Below, piece by piece: positions 1 to 12,475 of a stretch of 64,000 nucleotides of DNA (positions within the stretch are counted from its first letter, which is position 1; the number at the start of each line of letters is the position of its first letter). Under the pieces are notes generated by a model. That model had not been told where the DNA came from. It was given only the letters and a program-made list of their open reading frames with translations, and did not search any database. Origin of the DNA: Clostridium cellulovorans 743B. GTDB lineage: Bacteria; Bacillota; Clostridia; Clostridiales; Clostridiaceae. Location of the stretch: assembly GCF_000145275.1 (NCBI RefSeq), contig NC_014393.1:124001-188000 (forward strand), in the 5' to 3' direction. The translations under genes and the position numbers were made by a program.

Positions 1-3892
<3,892 letters not shown>

Positions 3893-3962
3893 AAACAAAG
3901 TTTTTAATATCTATGCAATTTTCAGAGAACACTCTGAACTTTAAAAGAAATTTTAAAGTGTA

Positions 3963-4078
3963 TCCAGTGATTATGCCTGGTAGGTAACACCCGTTCCCAT
4001 TCCGAACACGACGGTTAAGCTACTAAGGGCCGATGATACTGCAGGAGAGGTCTTGTGGGAAAGTAGGTTGTCGCTGGG
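3963..4078 (+). rRNA. rrf: 5S ribosomal RNA (operon A)
   Basis: A 116-nt 5S gene starting tccagtgattatgcctgg and ending gtcgctggg. It contains the conserved loop cccgttcccattccgaac. It lies 70 nt after the 23S gene, in the usual 16S-23S-5S order. Confidence 0.95.
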
Positions 4079-4084
4079 TTCTAT

Positions 4085-4160
<76 letters not shown>

Positions 4161-4163
4161 GGA

Positions 4164-4195
4164 AAGCATCATGATTATATCATGATGCTTTTTTT
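4164..4195 (+). terminator. Rho-independent terminator of rRNA operon A
   Basis: A strong hairpin, aagcatcatga - ttata - tcatgatgctt, is followed by seven T. It lies directly after tRNA-Phe. Confidence 0.93.
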
Positions 4196-4368
4196 ATGTT
4201 CAATAATAACCTATAGTAAATAAATATTATCAAAAGTATAAAGGGAAAATCATCAAAATATATCTTGATATTTCTTTTGAGGAAGATTTATAAGTTAAAA
4301 GATCTATGTAACATATAAAAATTCTATAAAAGAAGTGAACTAGCCTTTAGTAGCCAAATGAAAGATTA

Positions 4369-4450
4369 TGATTGAATGTGGCTGAAAATGAAAAAAAGTG
4401 ATTGTTTTTGAAATAAAATGATTGATTTAAATGTTTACATAGTATATAAT
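4369..4450 (+). promoter_or_regulatory. Promoter and phased TGATTG repeats before fruR
   Basis: A sigma-A-like promoter can be drawn as TTGATT (4422-4427), 17 nt, TATAAT (4445-4450). Three TGATTG motifs begin at 4369, 4399 and 4419. The steps of 30 and 20 bp are whole helical turns, and the last motif overlaps the -35 box. DeoR-family regulators usually bind short direct repeats at their own promoter, so this is a candidate FruR operator (inference). The remainder of 4196-4618 is AT-rich with no gene seen. Confidence 0.5.
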
Positions 4451-4618
4451 TTGATTATAGAAACAAACTGAAGATTTAATTATAATCCAAGTTAGTCTAT
4501 TAGTATCATTAAAGAAAAGCTATAGGAGAGTGTAAGGTGATTTGATAAACAAGCCGTAACTGAGCTTTGAGTGGTCTAAATGAATGATTTGGGTTACTCT
4601 TGTAAATGGGGTGTGAAA

Positions 4619-5368
4619 ATGTTAATAGAAGAACGCAAGAGTCGTATATTAAATTTACTAAAGGAAAGAGATGTTGTAACTATCCCAGAATTAATTGATA
4701 GCTTACAAGTTTCTGAAGCAACTATAAGAAGGGATCTAGCTTATTTAGATAGCATTAATGCATTAAAAAGGGTTCATGGTGGTGCTACCGCGATGAAAAA
4801 AAGTCTAATTGAACCGACTTATAATGAAAAACAGAATATAAATGTTGATGATAAAAAAGCAATAGCAAAATATGCTGCTTCCTTAGTAGAAAATGGAGAT
4901 AGTATTTATCTAGATGCAGGAACTACTACTTATGAAATGGTACCCTATCTAGAAGGTAAAGATATTGTTGTTGTTACTAATGGGTTAAAACACATTGAAT
5001 TATTGATTGAAAGTAAAATAGAGGCCTATATCATAGGTGGGAAAATTAAAAGTTCAACTAAAGCAGTAGTAGGCATCGAAGCAATAAGAAATCTTGAAAG
5101 GTACAAATTTGATAAGAGTTTTTTAGGTATAAATGGTATACACTTGATACATGGATATACCACACCAGATGCTGAGGAGAGTACTTTAAAGGAGATGGCT
5201 ATGAAAGCTTCTAAAGAAAGTTTTGTCTTAGCTGATGAAAGTAAATTTGGTCAACAATACTTTATGCAAGTAGCGTCATTAGACAAAGCTAGTATAATAA
5301 CCTCGTCATCTACAAACTTTGGAGAATATTCGAAGTTAACTGAGATTAGAAAGGTTGAGGAAGAATGA
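4619..5368 (+). CDS. fruR: DeoR-family transcriptional regulator of the fructose operon
   Basis: A 249-aa DNA-binding repressor. Residues ~1-57 form the DeoR winged helix (MLIEERKSRILNLL start, SEATIRRDLAYLD recognition helix). Residues ~75-230 form the sugar-phosphate sensor domain with the GDSIYLDAGTTTYEM motif. I chose the ATG at 4619, preceded by ggggtg at good spacing, over the ATG at 4580, which lacks a ribosome site and would add 13 residues foreign to the family. Its last 4 bases overlap the fruK start (ATGA). The likely effector is fructose-1-phosphate made by the downstream PTS; this is family knowledge plus context, not seen directly. Confidence 0.9.
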   Translation: MLIEERKSRILNLLKERDVVTIPELIDSLQVSEATIRRDLAYLDSINALKRVHGGATAMKKSLIEPTYNEKQNINVDDKKAIAKYAASLVENGDSIYLDAGTTTYEMVPYLEGKDIVVVTNGLKHIELLIESKIEAYIIGGKIKSSTKAVVGIEAIRNLERYKFDKSFLGINGIHLIHGYTTPDAEESTLKEMAMKASKESFVLADESKFGQQYFMQVASLDKASIITSSSTNFGEYSKLTEIRKVEEE

Positions 5369-6279
5369 TATATACAGTTACATTAAACCCATCGATTGAT
5401 TATATCGTAAAGGTTGATGATTTTTCTTTGGGTGAGGTAAATAGAACTGAGGTTGATGAAAAATATCCTGGTGGTAAAGGGATAAATGTTTCAAGAGTAT
5501 TGAAACATTTAGGGGTTGAAAGTAAAGCCTTAGGTTTTGTTGGAGGCTTTACTGGATATTACATTAAGGAGTCTTTAAAAGGGTTTGGCGTAGAGACGGA
5601 TTTTATTGAAGTAGAAGAAGACACTAGAATAAATATTAAGATAAAGTCAAATATGGAGACTGAGATTAATGGAGCTGGCCCTAAAATTTCTGAAGATAAA
5701 TTTAATGAACTTAAGGAAAAGATAGCAAAACTAAAGGATAATGATGTTCTTGTATTAGCAGGAAGTGTACAAAGTTCATTGTCAAAAGACACATATGTGC
5801 AGCTTATAAAAGCTTTAAAAAGTCAAAAAATAAAGGTTGTAGTTGATACAACTAGAGAATTACTTTTAAGTACCTTAACACACAAGCCATTTCTGATAAA
5901 ACCTAATAAAAGTGAATTAGCAGAACTTTTTAATACCAAAATAGATTCTCTTGAAGAAGTAATAGAATATGCTAGTAAATTAAGAGAGATGGGTGCAGAG
6001 AATGTTATAGTTTCAATGGCTGGAGACGGATCTTTGTTAATATGTGATCAGGGGGTATTTAGGGCTAAAGCACCTAAAGGACAAGTTAAAAATTCTGTGG
6101 GAGCAGGTGATTCTCTAGTAGCTGGTTTCATAGAAGGATACACTAAAACTAAAGATATTAAGGAAGCGTTGGTTCATGGCACAGCTTCAGGTAGTGCAAC
6201 AGCTTTTTCAATGGATTTATGTACTAAAGAAGAATTTGAACTAATTTTAGATAAGGTAGAGGTTAACAAATTGTATTAA
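5365..6279 (+). CDS. fruK: 1-phosphofructokinase
   Basis: A 304-aa pfkB-family sugar kinase that phosphorylates fructose-1-phosphate to fructose-1,6-bisphosphate in the cytoplasm. The N-terminal substrate motif GGKGINVSR is at residues ~36-44. The C-terminal anion-hole and catalytic motif is VGAGDSLVAGF, with the catalytic Asp at 249. The start overlaps the end of fruR by 4 bp, so the two are translationally coupled. Length is normal for the family. Placement between a DeoR regulator and a fructose PTS protein separates it from tagatose-6-phosphate kinase (LacC), its nearest relative. Confidence 0.94.
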   Translation: MIYTVTLNPSIDYIVKVDDFSLGEVNRTEVDEKYPGGKGINVSRVLKHLGVESKALGFVGGFTGYYIKESLKGFGVETDFIEVEEDTRINIKIKSNMETEINGAGPKISEDKFNELKEKIAKLKDNDVLVLAGSVQSSLSKDTYVQLIKALKSQKIKVVVDTTRELLLSTLTHKPFLIKPNKSELAELFNTKIDSLEEVIEYASKLREMGAENVIVSMAGDGSLLICDQGVFRAKAPKGQVKNSVGAGDSLVAGFIEGYTKTKDIKEALVHGTASGSATAFSMDLCTKEEFELILDKVEVNKLY

Positions 6280-6345
6280 ATATTATAGCTTTATTCTAAA
6301 GGTTTATATAGTTAAAGAATCACAGGAATGTAACTTAGATTTATA

Positions 6346-6463
6346 TGTGGTTATCTGTATATAGATAACCACACTCATAACTAGGTAAGTATGAAAGGAT
6401 ATTTTTGTCCATAGGACAAAGAATCAAATTGATAAAATGGGTAAATAGCTTAATCTTAGGATA
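6346..6463 (+). repeat. Intergenic repeat element, copy 1, with flanking hairpin
   Basis: The 453-bp gap between fruK and fruA contains an 11-bp inverted repeat (TGTGGTTATCT/AGATAACCACA, 6346-6373). A block at 6374-6463 follows that is clearly related to 42608-42702. Shared words are cataacta, atatttttg, aggacaaagaatcaaa, tgat and taggatagg, in the same order. The word atagataaccac precedes both copies. A weaker second copy may follow at about 6500-6600 (aaaatattttaatgttag..aacaaagat). No open frame is present. The function is unknown. Confidence 0.6.
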
Positions 6464-6669
6464 GGAAAACTTATATATAACCACAACTATAACAAAAGAT
6501 ATTTAAAAATATTTTAATGTTAGAACAAAGATGTAAGGCAATAAGCTGGGCGAAGAACTTTAGTTTGGAATGTGGGAACTTATAGGACGAACAAATAAGT
6601 TAAATATCTAATCATATAGGAAACAAATTTATGTAGAATCCTTGCTTAAAAGAGATGATAAAAAATTTT

Positions 6670-6684
6670 ATGAAAACGTTATCA
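6670..6684 (+). promoter_or_regulatory. Catabolite-responsive element (cre) upstream of fruA
   Basis: ATGAAAACGTTATCA fits the CcpA cre consensus WTGNAANCGNWNNCW at every fixed position. It lies 49 bp before the fruA start. A weak promoter can be drawn with TTGCTT (6642-6647), 18 nt, TTTTAT (6666-6671); the cre would then overlap the -10 and the start of transcription. Expected effect: repression by CcpA plus HPr-Ser-P when a preferred sugar is present (inference from the consensus). Confidence 0.75.
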
Positions 6685-6732
6685 CAAAAATGTGGGCAAA
6701 TTAAATCAAAAGACAAATAGGAGGAGTTAATT

Positions 6733-8601
6733 ATGAGGATAACAGAGCTTATCAAAAAGGAAACAATTACTTTAAACCTAAAAGCAAGAAATAAAGAGCA
6801 AGTTATAGATGAGTTAGTTAATAAGCTTCATTCTGCTAAGGTTTTAGCTGATAAGGAATTATTTAAAAAAGAAATATGGAAAAGAGAAAAAGAATATTCT
6901 ACTGGTATAGGTGAAGGTATTGCGATACCTCATGCTAAAACAAAAGCAGTGAAAAAACCAGCTCTTGCTTTTGGAGTATCAAGAGAAGGTGTAGAATATG
7001 ATTCTTTAGATGGAGAAAAGGTAAACATAGTATTTATGATTGCTGCTAGTGAAGGTGCTAATAATGAGCATTTAGACACTCTTTCCAGACTTTCAACTAT
7101 GCTTATGAATCCAGATTTTAAAGCAGCTTTACTAAATGCAAAGTCTGAAGAAGAAGTTGTTTCATTAATAGACAAGACAGAAGCTGAATTCTTAAGTAAA
7201 GAGACTAAAGAAAGCATAGGTACTACTGGTAAATTCATCGTTGCTGTTACAGCTTGTCCAACGGGAATTGCCCACACTTATATGGCGGCCGATGCTATAA
7301 AAAACAAAGGCAGAGAGATGGGGATATGTATCAAGGTTGAGACTAACGGTTCAACAGGGGCAAAGAATGTTTTAACAGATGAAGAAATTGCTAGGGCTGC
7401 AGGAGTTATTGTTGCAGCTGATAAACAAGTTGAGATGGACAGGTTTGATGGAAAAAGAGTTATTGAAGTTCCAGTAGTTCAAGGAATGAAGAATCCAGAA
7501 GGACTTATAAATAGAATCCTTAAGGGGGATGCTCCAGTTTACAAAGCTAAAGATAGTGGTTCAAAGGGCTCAGATGTTAAGGTCAAAAAGGGCTTTTACA
7601 AACACCTTATGAATGGTGTATCTAATATGCTTCCTTTTGTAGTTGGTGGCGGTATATTAATAGCAATATGTTTCATGTTTGGAATTAAAGCTTTTGATCC
7701 AGAAGATCCATCTTACAATTCCTTTGCTAAGCTTTTAATGGATATAGGTGGTGGAAATGCTTTCAAATTAATGATACCAGTTCTTGCAGGATTTATAGGT
7801 ATGAGTATAGCAGATAGACCAGGTTTTGCGCCAGCTATGGTTGGTGGACTTATTGCAGCTAACAGTGGTGCAGGATTCCTAGGTGGACTTATTGCAGGTT
7901 TCCTTGGTGGTTATGTTGTTGTTTTACTTAAAAAAGTATTTGAATTTATGCCAGAATCATTGGAAGGTTTAAAACCAGTATTACTTTATCCTCTATTTGG
8001 TATATTTATAACTGGAGCTGTAATGTTATTAGTTGTAGTAGATCCAGTAACTGCAATGAATAAAGGTTTAGAAAATTGGCTTAATTCTTTAGGAACAAGT
8101 AATATGGTTTTATTAGGAATAGTATTAGGCGGAATGATGGCTATAGATATGGGTGGTCCAGTAAATAAAGCAGCTTATACATTTGGTTTAGCTATGATAG
8201 CAGCAGGAAATAATTATCCACATGCAGCAATTATGGCTGGTGGTATGGTACCTCCTCTTGGAATAGCACTTGCAACAACTTTATTTAGAAACAAATTTAC
8301 TAAAGAAGAAAGAGATGCAGGTAAAACTTGTTATATTATGGGCTTGAGCTTTATAACAGAAGGGGCTATACCGTTTGCAGCAGCAGACCCTATAAGAGTA
8401 TTGGCATCATGTATAGCTGGATCAGCAGTAGCAGGAGGATTATCTATGGCATTTAAGGTAGCTCTTCCAGCACCTCATGGCGGATTATTTGTTCTTCCAG
8501 TTGTAAGTAATAAGATACCTTATTTAATAGCGATCTTAGCAGGGACATTAGTAACAACATTTTTATTAGGTGCACTAAAGAAAAATATAAAATCAAGCTA
8601 G
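6733..8601 (+). CDS. fruA: PTS fructose transporter, fused EIIA-EIIB-EIIC
   Basis: A 622-aa membrane permease that imports fructose and phosphorylates it to fructose-1-phosphate. EIIA spans ~1-150, with the phospho-His at 67 in GIAIPHAKT. EIIB spans ~165-262, with the phospho-Cys at 175 in VTACPTGIAHTYMAA. EIIC spans ~285-620, with multiple membrane segments and the GGP/FAAADP region. The ribosome site taggaggag is well placed. HPr is not encoded here. Unlike the tight fruR-fruK junction, fruA stands 453 bp downstream and probably has its own promoter, controlled through the cre at 6670. Confidence 0.95.
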   Translation: MRITELIKKETITLNLKARNKEQVIDELVNKLHSAKVLADKELFKKEIWKREKEYSTGIGEGIAIPHAKTKAVKKPALAFGVSREGVEYDSLDGEKVNIVFMIAASEGANNEHLDTLSRLSTMLMNPDFKAALLNAKSEEEVVSLIDKTEAEFLSKETKESIGTTGKFIVAVTACPTGIAHTYMAADAIKNKGREMGICIKVETNGSTGAKNVLTDEEIARAAGVIVAADKQVEMDRFDGKRVIEVPVVQGMKNPEGLINRILKGDAPVYKAKDSGSKGSDVKVKKGFYKHLMNGVSNMLPFVVGGGILIAICFMFGIKAFDPEDPSYNSFAKLLMDIGGGNAFKLMIPVLAGFIGMSIADRPGFAPAMVGGLIAANSGAGFLGGLIAGFLGGYVVVLLKKVFEFMPESLEGLKPVLLYPLFGIFITGAVMLLVVVDPVTAMNKGLENWLNSLGTSNMVLLGIVLGGMMAIDMGGPVNKAAYTFGLAMIAAGNNYPHAAIMAGGMVPPLGIALATTLFRNKFTKEERDAGKTCYIMGLSFITEGAIPFAAADPIRVLASCIAGSAVAGGLSMAFKVALPAPHGGLFVLPVVSNKIPYLIAILAGTLVTTFLLGALKKNIKSS

Positions 8602-8725
8602 ATAAAAATATTTAATAAATTGAAAAATGTATGATAATTAAATATGACTTAGCAAATAAATACTACGAAAATATTATAAGAATGATTTTGATATGAATTA
8701 AAAAATATATAGTAATTAAATAATA

Positions 8726-8766
8726 AGGCAATGCTTCATAAATAATCTGAGGTATTGCTTTTTTCT
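8726..8766 (+). terminator. Terminator after fruA
   Basis: The hairpin aggcaatgcttca/tgaggtattgctt has a 9-nt loop and is followed by a T run. The rest of the 450-bp gap to 9051 is AT-rich and holds no gene. A possible TATAAT lies at 8892-8897. Confidence 0.8.
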
Positions 8767-9051
8767 TGTTTTTTTAAATTCGATATTATAAAGTTTTTTA
8801 GCATATATTGCAATAAAGTTAATTCACAACTTATCAAGCTTTATTACTATAAAACAGAATTTTAAGTGTAGTTTCATTATAAAACTTTTTATTATAATAC
8901 AAGGTGAAAAGTGGTGAACAAATTTTCAAGTTTATCAAAAATTTAAGCATATGTTAGAGGATTATACACAATATAGAATCAGTTATGGTCGAAGAAGAAA
9001 TTACGTGATATTATATATTTTGTAACCTATATTCTTTTTTAAGGAGAAATT

Positions 9052-10662
9052 ATGGAAAAGCAATCTACAACAAAAGGCTTCGCAATATTAACTGTAGCTA
9101 CTATGTTAGGAAAGATATTTTCATTATTATATTTACCTTTTCTAATAAGAGTTTTAGCAGACGAGGGCTATGGTATTTATCAAGCCACTTATACTGTTTT
9201 TCTTTTTATATATGGGCTAACTAGCACTGGAATATCAACGGCAGTTTCAAAATATATCTCTGAGCTTACAGCTCTGGAAAATTATAAAGCTGTTAAACGG
9301 GCATTTAAGCTAACTATGTTATTAATGTTTCTTCTAGGACTATTTATGACTTTAGTATTAGCTTTTGGCGCTAAGTTTTTTGCAAATTTTACAGAATTTG
9401 ATGAGGCCAAAATATCGTTAATAACTTTATCACCAACTATTTTTTTAACAGCAGTAGTATCTGTGTACAGAGGATACTTTCAAGGAAGTCATTATATGAC
9501 CCCTACAGCTATATCTCAAGTTATTGAGCAAATTGCTAATGTATTCTTTAGTATATTGTTTGCTTATTTATGGATGCCAAAAGGAGTAGAATGGGGTGTT
9601 GCAGGAGCTACGATAGGAACACCACTAGGAGCTTTAGCGGCACTTATGTATTTACATGTGGTATATATCAAAAGAGCTAAAATCAAAATGCCACAAAGCA
9701 GTAAAATTGTTAAGGCAATTAGAAACAAAACAATAGTAAAAAACATAGTGAATATAGCTTTGCCAATAGCTATTTCGCAAGGTGTAATTAATGCTGCTTT
9801 TATTGTAGATACTAAGATAGTAATGAGTAGGTTAATGGTAGCAGGTTTTTCAAAAAATGAAGCTACAATACTTTTTGGTATTTTGGCAAAATATAATACA
9901 CTGAGCAATGTTCCTATTGCTATTATTATAGCTTTATCAACATCTGTTCTTCCAAGTATTGCAGCGGTAATTGCTACGAATAACACTAAAGCGGCAGTGG
10001 CAAAGATAAACTATTCGATAAAGTTATGCTTATTAGTTGCAGTACCTTGTACTGTAGGATTGTCAGCATTGAGTGAACCTATATATAGGTTGTTGTTAGG
10101 TCAAGGACATGAATTAATGATGTATGGTTCCTTCATAATAATAATTTGGTCTCTTGTTCAAATACATATAACAATACTTCAAAGTATTAATAAAATGTAT
10201 GTAGCAACGATACTTATGGTAATAGGCTTAATTCCTAAAATTCTTTTAGATTATATTTTGGTGGTTAATATACATTTGCACATATATGGAGTTTTGATTG
10301 CAAATTTAGTGTATTATGCGCTGCCACTATTCTTAATGAGAAATTATATGAGGAATAAGCTTAAGTTAAGAGTTAAAATCTTATCACAGTTTATAAAACC
10401 TTGCATAGCATCCTTATGGATGGGAATAGCAGGAATATTGAGTTATAATGGTTTCTTTAAGGCATTACACATTGTTTTACCATATAAATTATCAATACTC
10501 ATTGCAGTAAGTATAGCAATTATCATTGCAGCATATCTTTATGTAACAATACTTATATTCTCAGGTGTTATAACAGAAAGAGATATTAACAGTATATCTC
10601 CAAAGATTAAAAAACTTTTACCTAAAATTTTGAGACGTAAGTTAATAAAACAGACAGCTTAA
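9052..10662 (+). CDS. Polytopic lipid/oligosaccharide flippase, SpoVB/MurJ-like (MOP superfamily)
   Basis: A 536-aa integral membrane protein with about 14 hydrophobic segments spread over the whole length. The N-terminus (KGFAILTVATMLGKIFSLLYLP) and the GIYQ..Y..F motif are typical of the SpoVB/YtgP polysaccharide-biosynthesis branch of the MOP superfamily. These proteins move undecaprenyl-linked cell-wall or spore-cortex precursors across the membrane. Start at ATG 9052 after aaggagaa. The next gene, the AroC homologue, begins 37 bp downstream, so the two may be cotranscribed. The exact substrate cannot be read from sequence, so SpoVB and MurJ-like roles remain open. Confidence 0.82.
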   Translation: MEKQSTTKGFAILTVATMLGKIFSLLYLPFLIRVLADEGYGIYQATYTVFLFIYGLTSTGISTAVSKYISELTALENYKAVKRAFKLTMLLMFLLGLFMTLVLAFGAKFFANFTEFDEAKISLITLSPTIFLTAVVSVYRGYFQGSHYMTPTAISQVIEQIANVFFSILFAYLWMPKGVEWGVAGATIGTPLGALAALMYLHVVYIKRAKIKMPQSSKIVKAIRNKTIVKNIVNIALPIAISQGVINAAFIVDTKIVMSRLMVAGFSKNEATILFGILAKYNTLSNVPIAIIIALSTSVLPSIAAVIATNNTKAAVAKINYSIKLCLLVAVPCTVGLSALSEPIYRLLLGQGHELMMYGSFIIIIWSLVQIHITILQSINKMYVATILMVIGLIPKILLDYILVVNIHLHIYGVLIANLVYYALPLFLMRNYMRNKLKLRVKILSQFIKPCIASLWMGIAGILSYNGFFKALHIVLPYKLSILIAVSIAIIIAAYLYVTILIFSGVITERDINSISPKIKKLLPKILRRKLIKQTA

Positions 10663-10699
10663 GGGGAGGCAATATTTCAGATAATAGGAGGCGAACTAG

Positions 10700-11791
10700 A
10701 TGAGCAGTGTTTGGGGAAACATAATGAAAGTATCTTTATTTGGTGAGTCCCAAGGAGATATTATAGGTGTAACAATCCATGGAATCCCCAGTGGAGTTAA
10801 ACTTGATCTTGAGTTTATAAAAAAAGAAATGAAAAGAAGACTCTCAGGAAATTACAACGTAGCAACACCACGACAAGAAGATGATGAATTTATTATTACA
10901 ACGGGATATTTTAATGGATATACTACAGGCGCTCCATTAACAGCAACAATAAAAAACAAAGACATCAAGCAAGCTGACAACGATGAATTTAAAGATAAAA
11001 TGCGACCATCTTTTGGCGATTATACAGAACACTTAAGATATAATGGATTCAATGATTATAGAGGTGGTGGACACCACTCAGGAAGACTTACAGCACCATT
11101 ATTGTTTGCTGGCGCTGTAGCTAAGCTGATTTTGAAGGAAAAAAATATAGTAATAGGTGCTCATATATTAAAGATTGCAGATATATTTGATGAAGTCTTT
11201 GATAAGGTTAATGTAAGTGAGGAACTATTAAAATCATTGCCTGAGAAATTGTTTCCTGTAATTAAAGATGATATGGGATTAATAATGCAGACAGAAATAT
11301 TAAAAGCTAAGTATCAAAAAGATACCATCGGAGGAATTGTAGAGTGTGCTGCTATTAATATTCCAGGTGGAGTAGGGAATCCATTTTTTGATTCAATGGA
11401 AAGTGTGATCTCACATCTTTTATTTTCTATACCATCGATAAAAGCAGTAGAGTTTGGAGAAGGTTTTAATATTGCTAATTTGAGAGGCTCACAAGCGAAT
11501 GATCAAATGTACATGGAAGGTGATAAAGTAAAAACTTATACCAACCATAGTGGCGGAATAGTAGCTGGTATAACAAATGGAATGCCAATAATATTTAGAG
11601 TTGCTGTTAAGCCACCACCTACAATAGCTAAGCCTCAAAAGACTGTAGATATAAGCACTAAGGAGAATACTACTGTAGATACAGTAAGTGCTCATGATCC
11701 ATCAATGATTCATAGAATAGTGCCTGTAATTGAAGGTGTTACAGCCTTAGCAATTTTAGATTCTATCTTAAGCGGAAATAATCATATTTGA
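10700..11791 (+). CDS. Chorismate synthase homologue with altered active site
   Basis: A 363-aa AroC-family protein, full length and colinear: N-terminal MSSVWGNIMKVSLFGE, FMN-region ATPRQEDDE, central DYRGGG, and C-terminal SNGMP-like NGMPIIFR and HDPSMIHR. Normal enzymes convert EPSP to chorismate with reduced FMN. Here the near-invariant GESHG reads GESQG (His10-equivalent to Gln), PGHAD reads PSFGD (second catalytic His to Phe), and GRHDP reads SAHDP. Each change comes from a clean codon, with no frameshift. Either the protein is no longer a chorismate synthase or the change is tolerated. Ribosome site taggaggcg. A genuine aroC may lie elsewhere. The symbol is withheld because activity is doubtful. 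Confidence 0.85.
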   Translation: MSSVWGNIMKVSLFGESQGDIIGVTIHGIPSGVKLDLEFIKKEMKRRLSGNYNVATPRQEDDEFIITTGYFNGYTTGAPLTATIKNKDIKQADNDEFKDKMRPSFGDYTEHLRYNGFNDYRGGGHHSGRLTAPLLFAGAVAKLILKEKNIVIGAHILKIADIFDEVFDKVNVSEELLKSLPEKLFPVIKDDMGLIMQTEILKAKYQKDTIGGIVECAAINIPGGVGNPFFDSMESVISHLLFSIPSIKAVEFGEGFNIANLRGSQANDQMYMEGDKVKTYTNHSGGIVAGITNGMPIIFRVAVKPPPTIAKPQKTVDISTKENTTVDTVSAHDPSMIHRIVPVIEGVTALAILDSILSGNNHI

Positions 11792-11946
11792 TATTAAGGA
11801 TTTCCAAGTTGAAATGTTGAGTTATTCGTGTAGAAGCAATAAATTAATTTAATACTTAAATAGTGTCATGAATGGGCTAAACTTTTAGGGATAATCGATA
11901 TGGAGGTTTGGAAATCTATAGTTTTAATGAGAAAGAGTGGAGTGGG

Positions 11947-12375
11947 ATGAAATTTTTAGTTTTAAATGGACCTAATATAAATATGTTAGGAACAAGAGAA
12001 AAAGGTATTTATGGACAGGACAATTATGAAACCTTATGCAAGATTATTGAAGAAAAGGCTAAGGAGATAAATGTTGAAGTTGATGTCCGTCAAAGCAATA
12101 GTGAAGGAGCATTAATTGATATTATTCATGATACATTAGGAAAGTATGACGGAATAGTTATAAACCCAGGAGCGTATACTCATTATAGTATTGCTATTTA
12201 TGATGCACTATTAGCAGTTAATCTTCCAACTATTGAAGTTCATATATCCAACATTCACAAAAGAGAAGAATTTAGACATAAGTCTGTAACTGCAGCAGCT
12301 TGCATTGGTCAAATTGTTGGACTTGGACTTCAAGGATATGCATTAGCTATACAGGCATTAAAACAAAGACTATAG
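11947..12375 (+). CDS. aroQ: 3-dehydroquinate dehydratase, type II
   Basis: A 142-aa small dodecameric dehydratase of the shikimate pathway (3-dehydroquinate to 3-dehydroshikimate). Key residues are present: LNGPNINMLGTRE with the active-site loop Arg, the catalytic Tyr in GIYG, QSNSEG, INPGAYTH, the catalytic His in EVHISN, and the substrate Arg in REEFR. An upstream TTG at 11908 would add 13 residues, but it sits against its ggaggt. The ATG at 11947 gives the normal family length. It lies 155 bp after the AroC homologue. Unlike that neighbour, it looks fully active. Confidence 0.93.
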   Translation: MKFLVLNGPNINMLGTREKGIYGQDNYETLCKIIEEKAKEINVEVDVRQSNSEGALIDIIHDTLGKYDGIVINPGAYTHYSIAIYDALLAVNLPTIEVHISNIHKREEFRHKSVTAAACIGQIVGLGLQGYALAIQALKQRL

Positions 12376-12404
12376 TTTAAGTTTAAAATTATCAATTAAA
12401 TAAG

Positions 12405-12475
12405 AAATGGTCCTTTCGAAGGTTAGCTAAGGTTAATGATTGCAGCTAATCCTGGAAAGGGCCATTTTTATTTAA
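12405..12475 (+). terminator. Terminator between convergent aroQ and the FAD/Rieske gene
   Basis: Outer stem aaatggtcctttc (12405-12417) pairs with gaaagggccattt (12455-12467). An inner stem ggttagct/agctaatcc is nested within, and a T-rich tail follows on the plus strand. A-rich sequence on the other side could let it also serve the minus-strand gene, which ends at 12472. Confidence 0.82.

Noticed and set aside
5559..5792. Minus-strand frame of 77 codons inside fruK
   Set aside because: Shadow of a well-supported gene; the composition is a simple complement of fruK and there is no independent ribosome site.
9564..9986. 140-codon minus-strand frame inside the flippase gene
   Set aside because: Hydrophobic only because it is antisense to membrane segments; a shadow frame.
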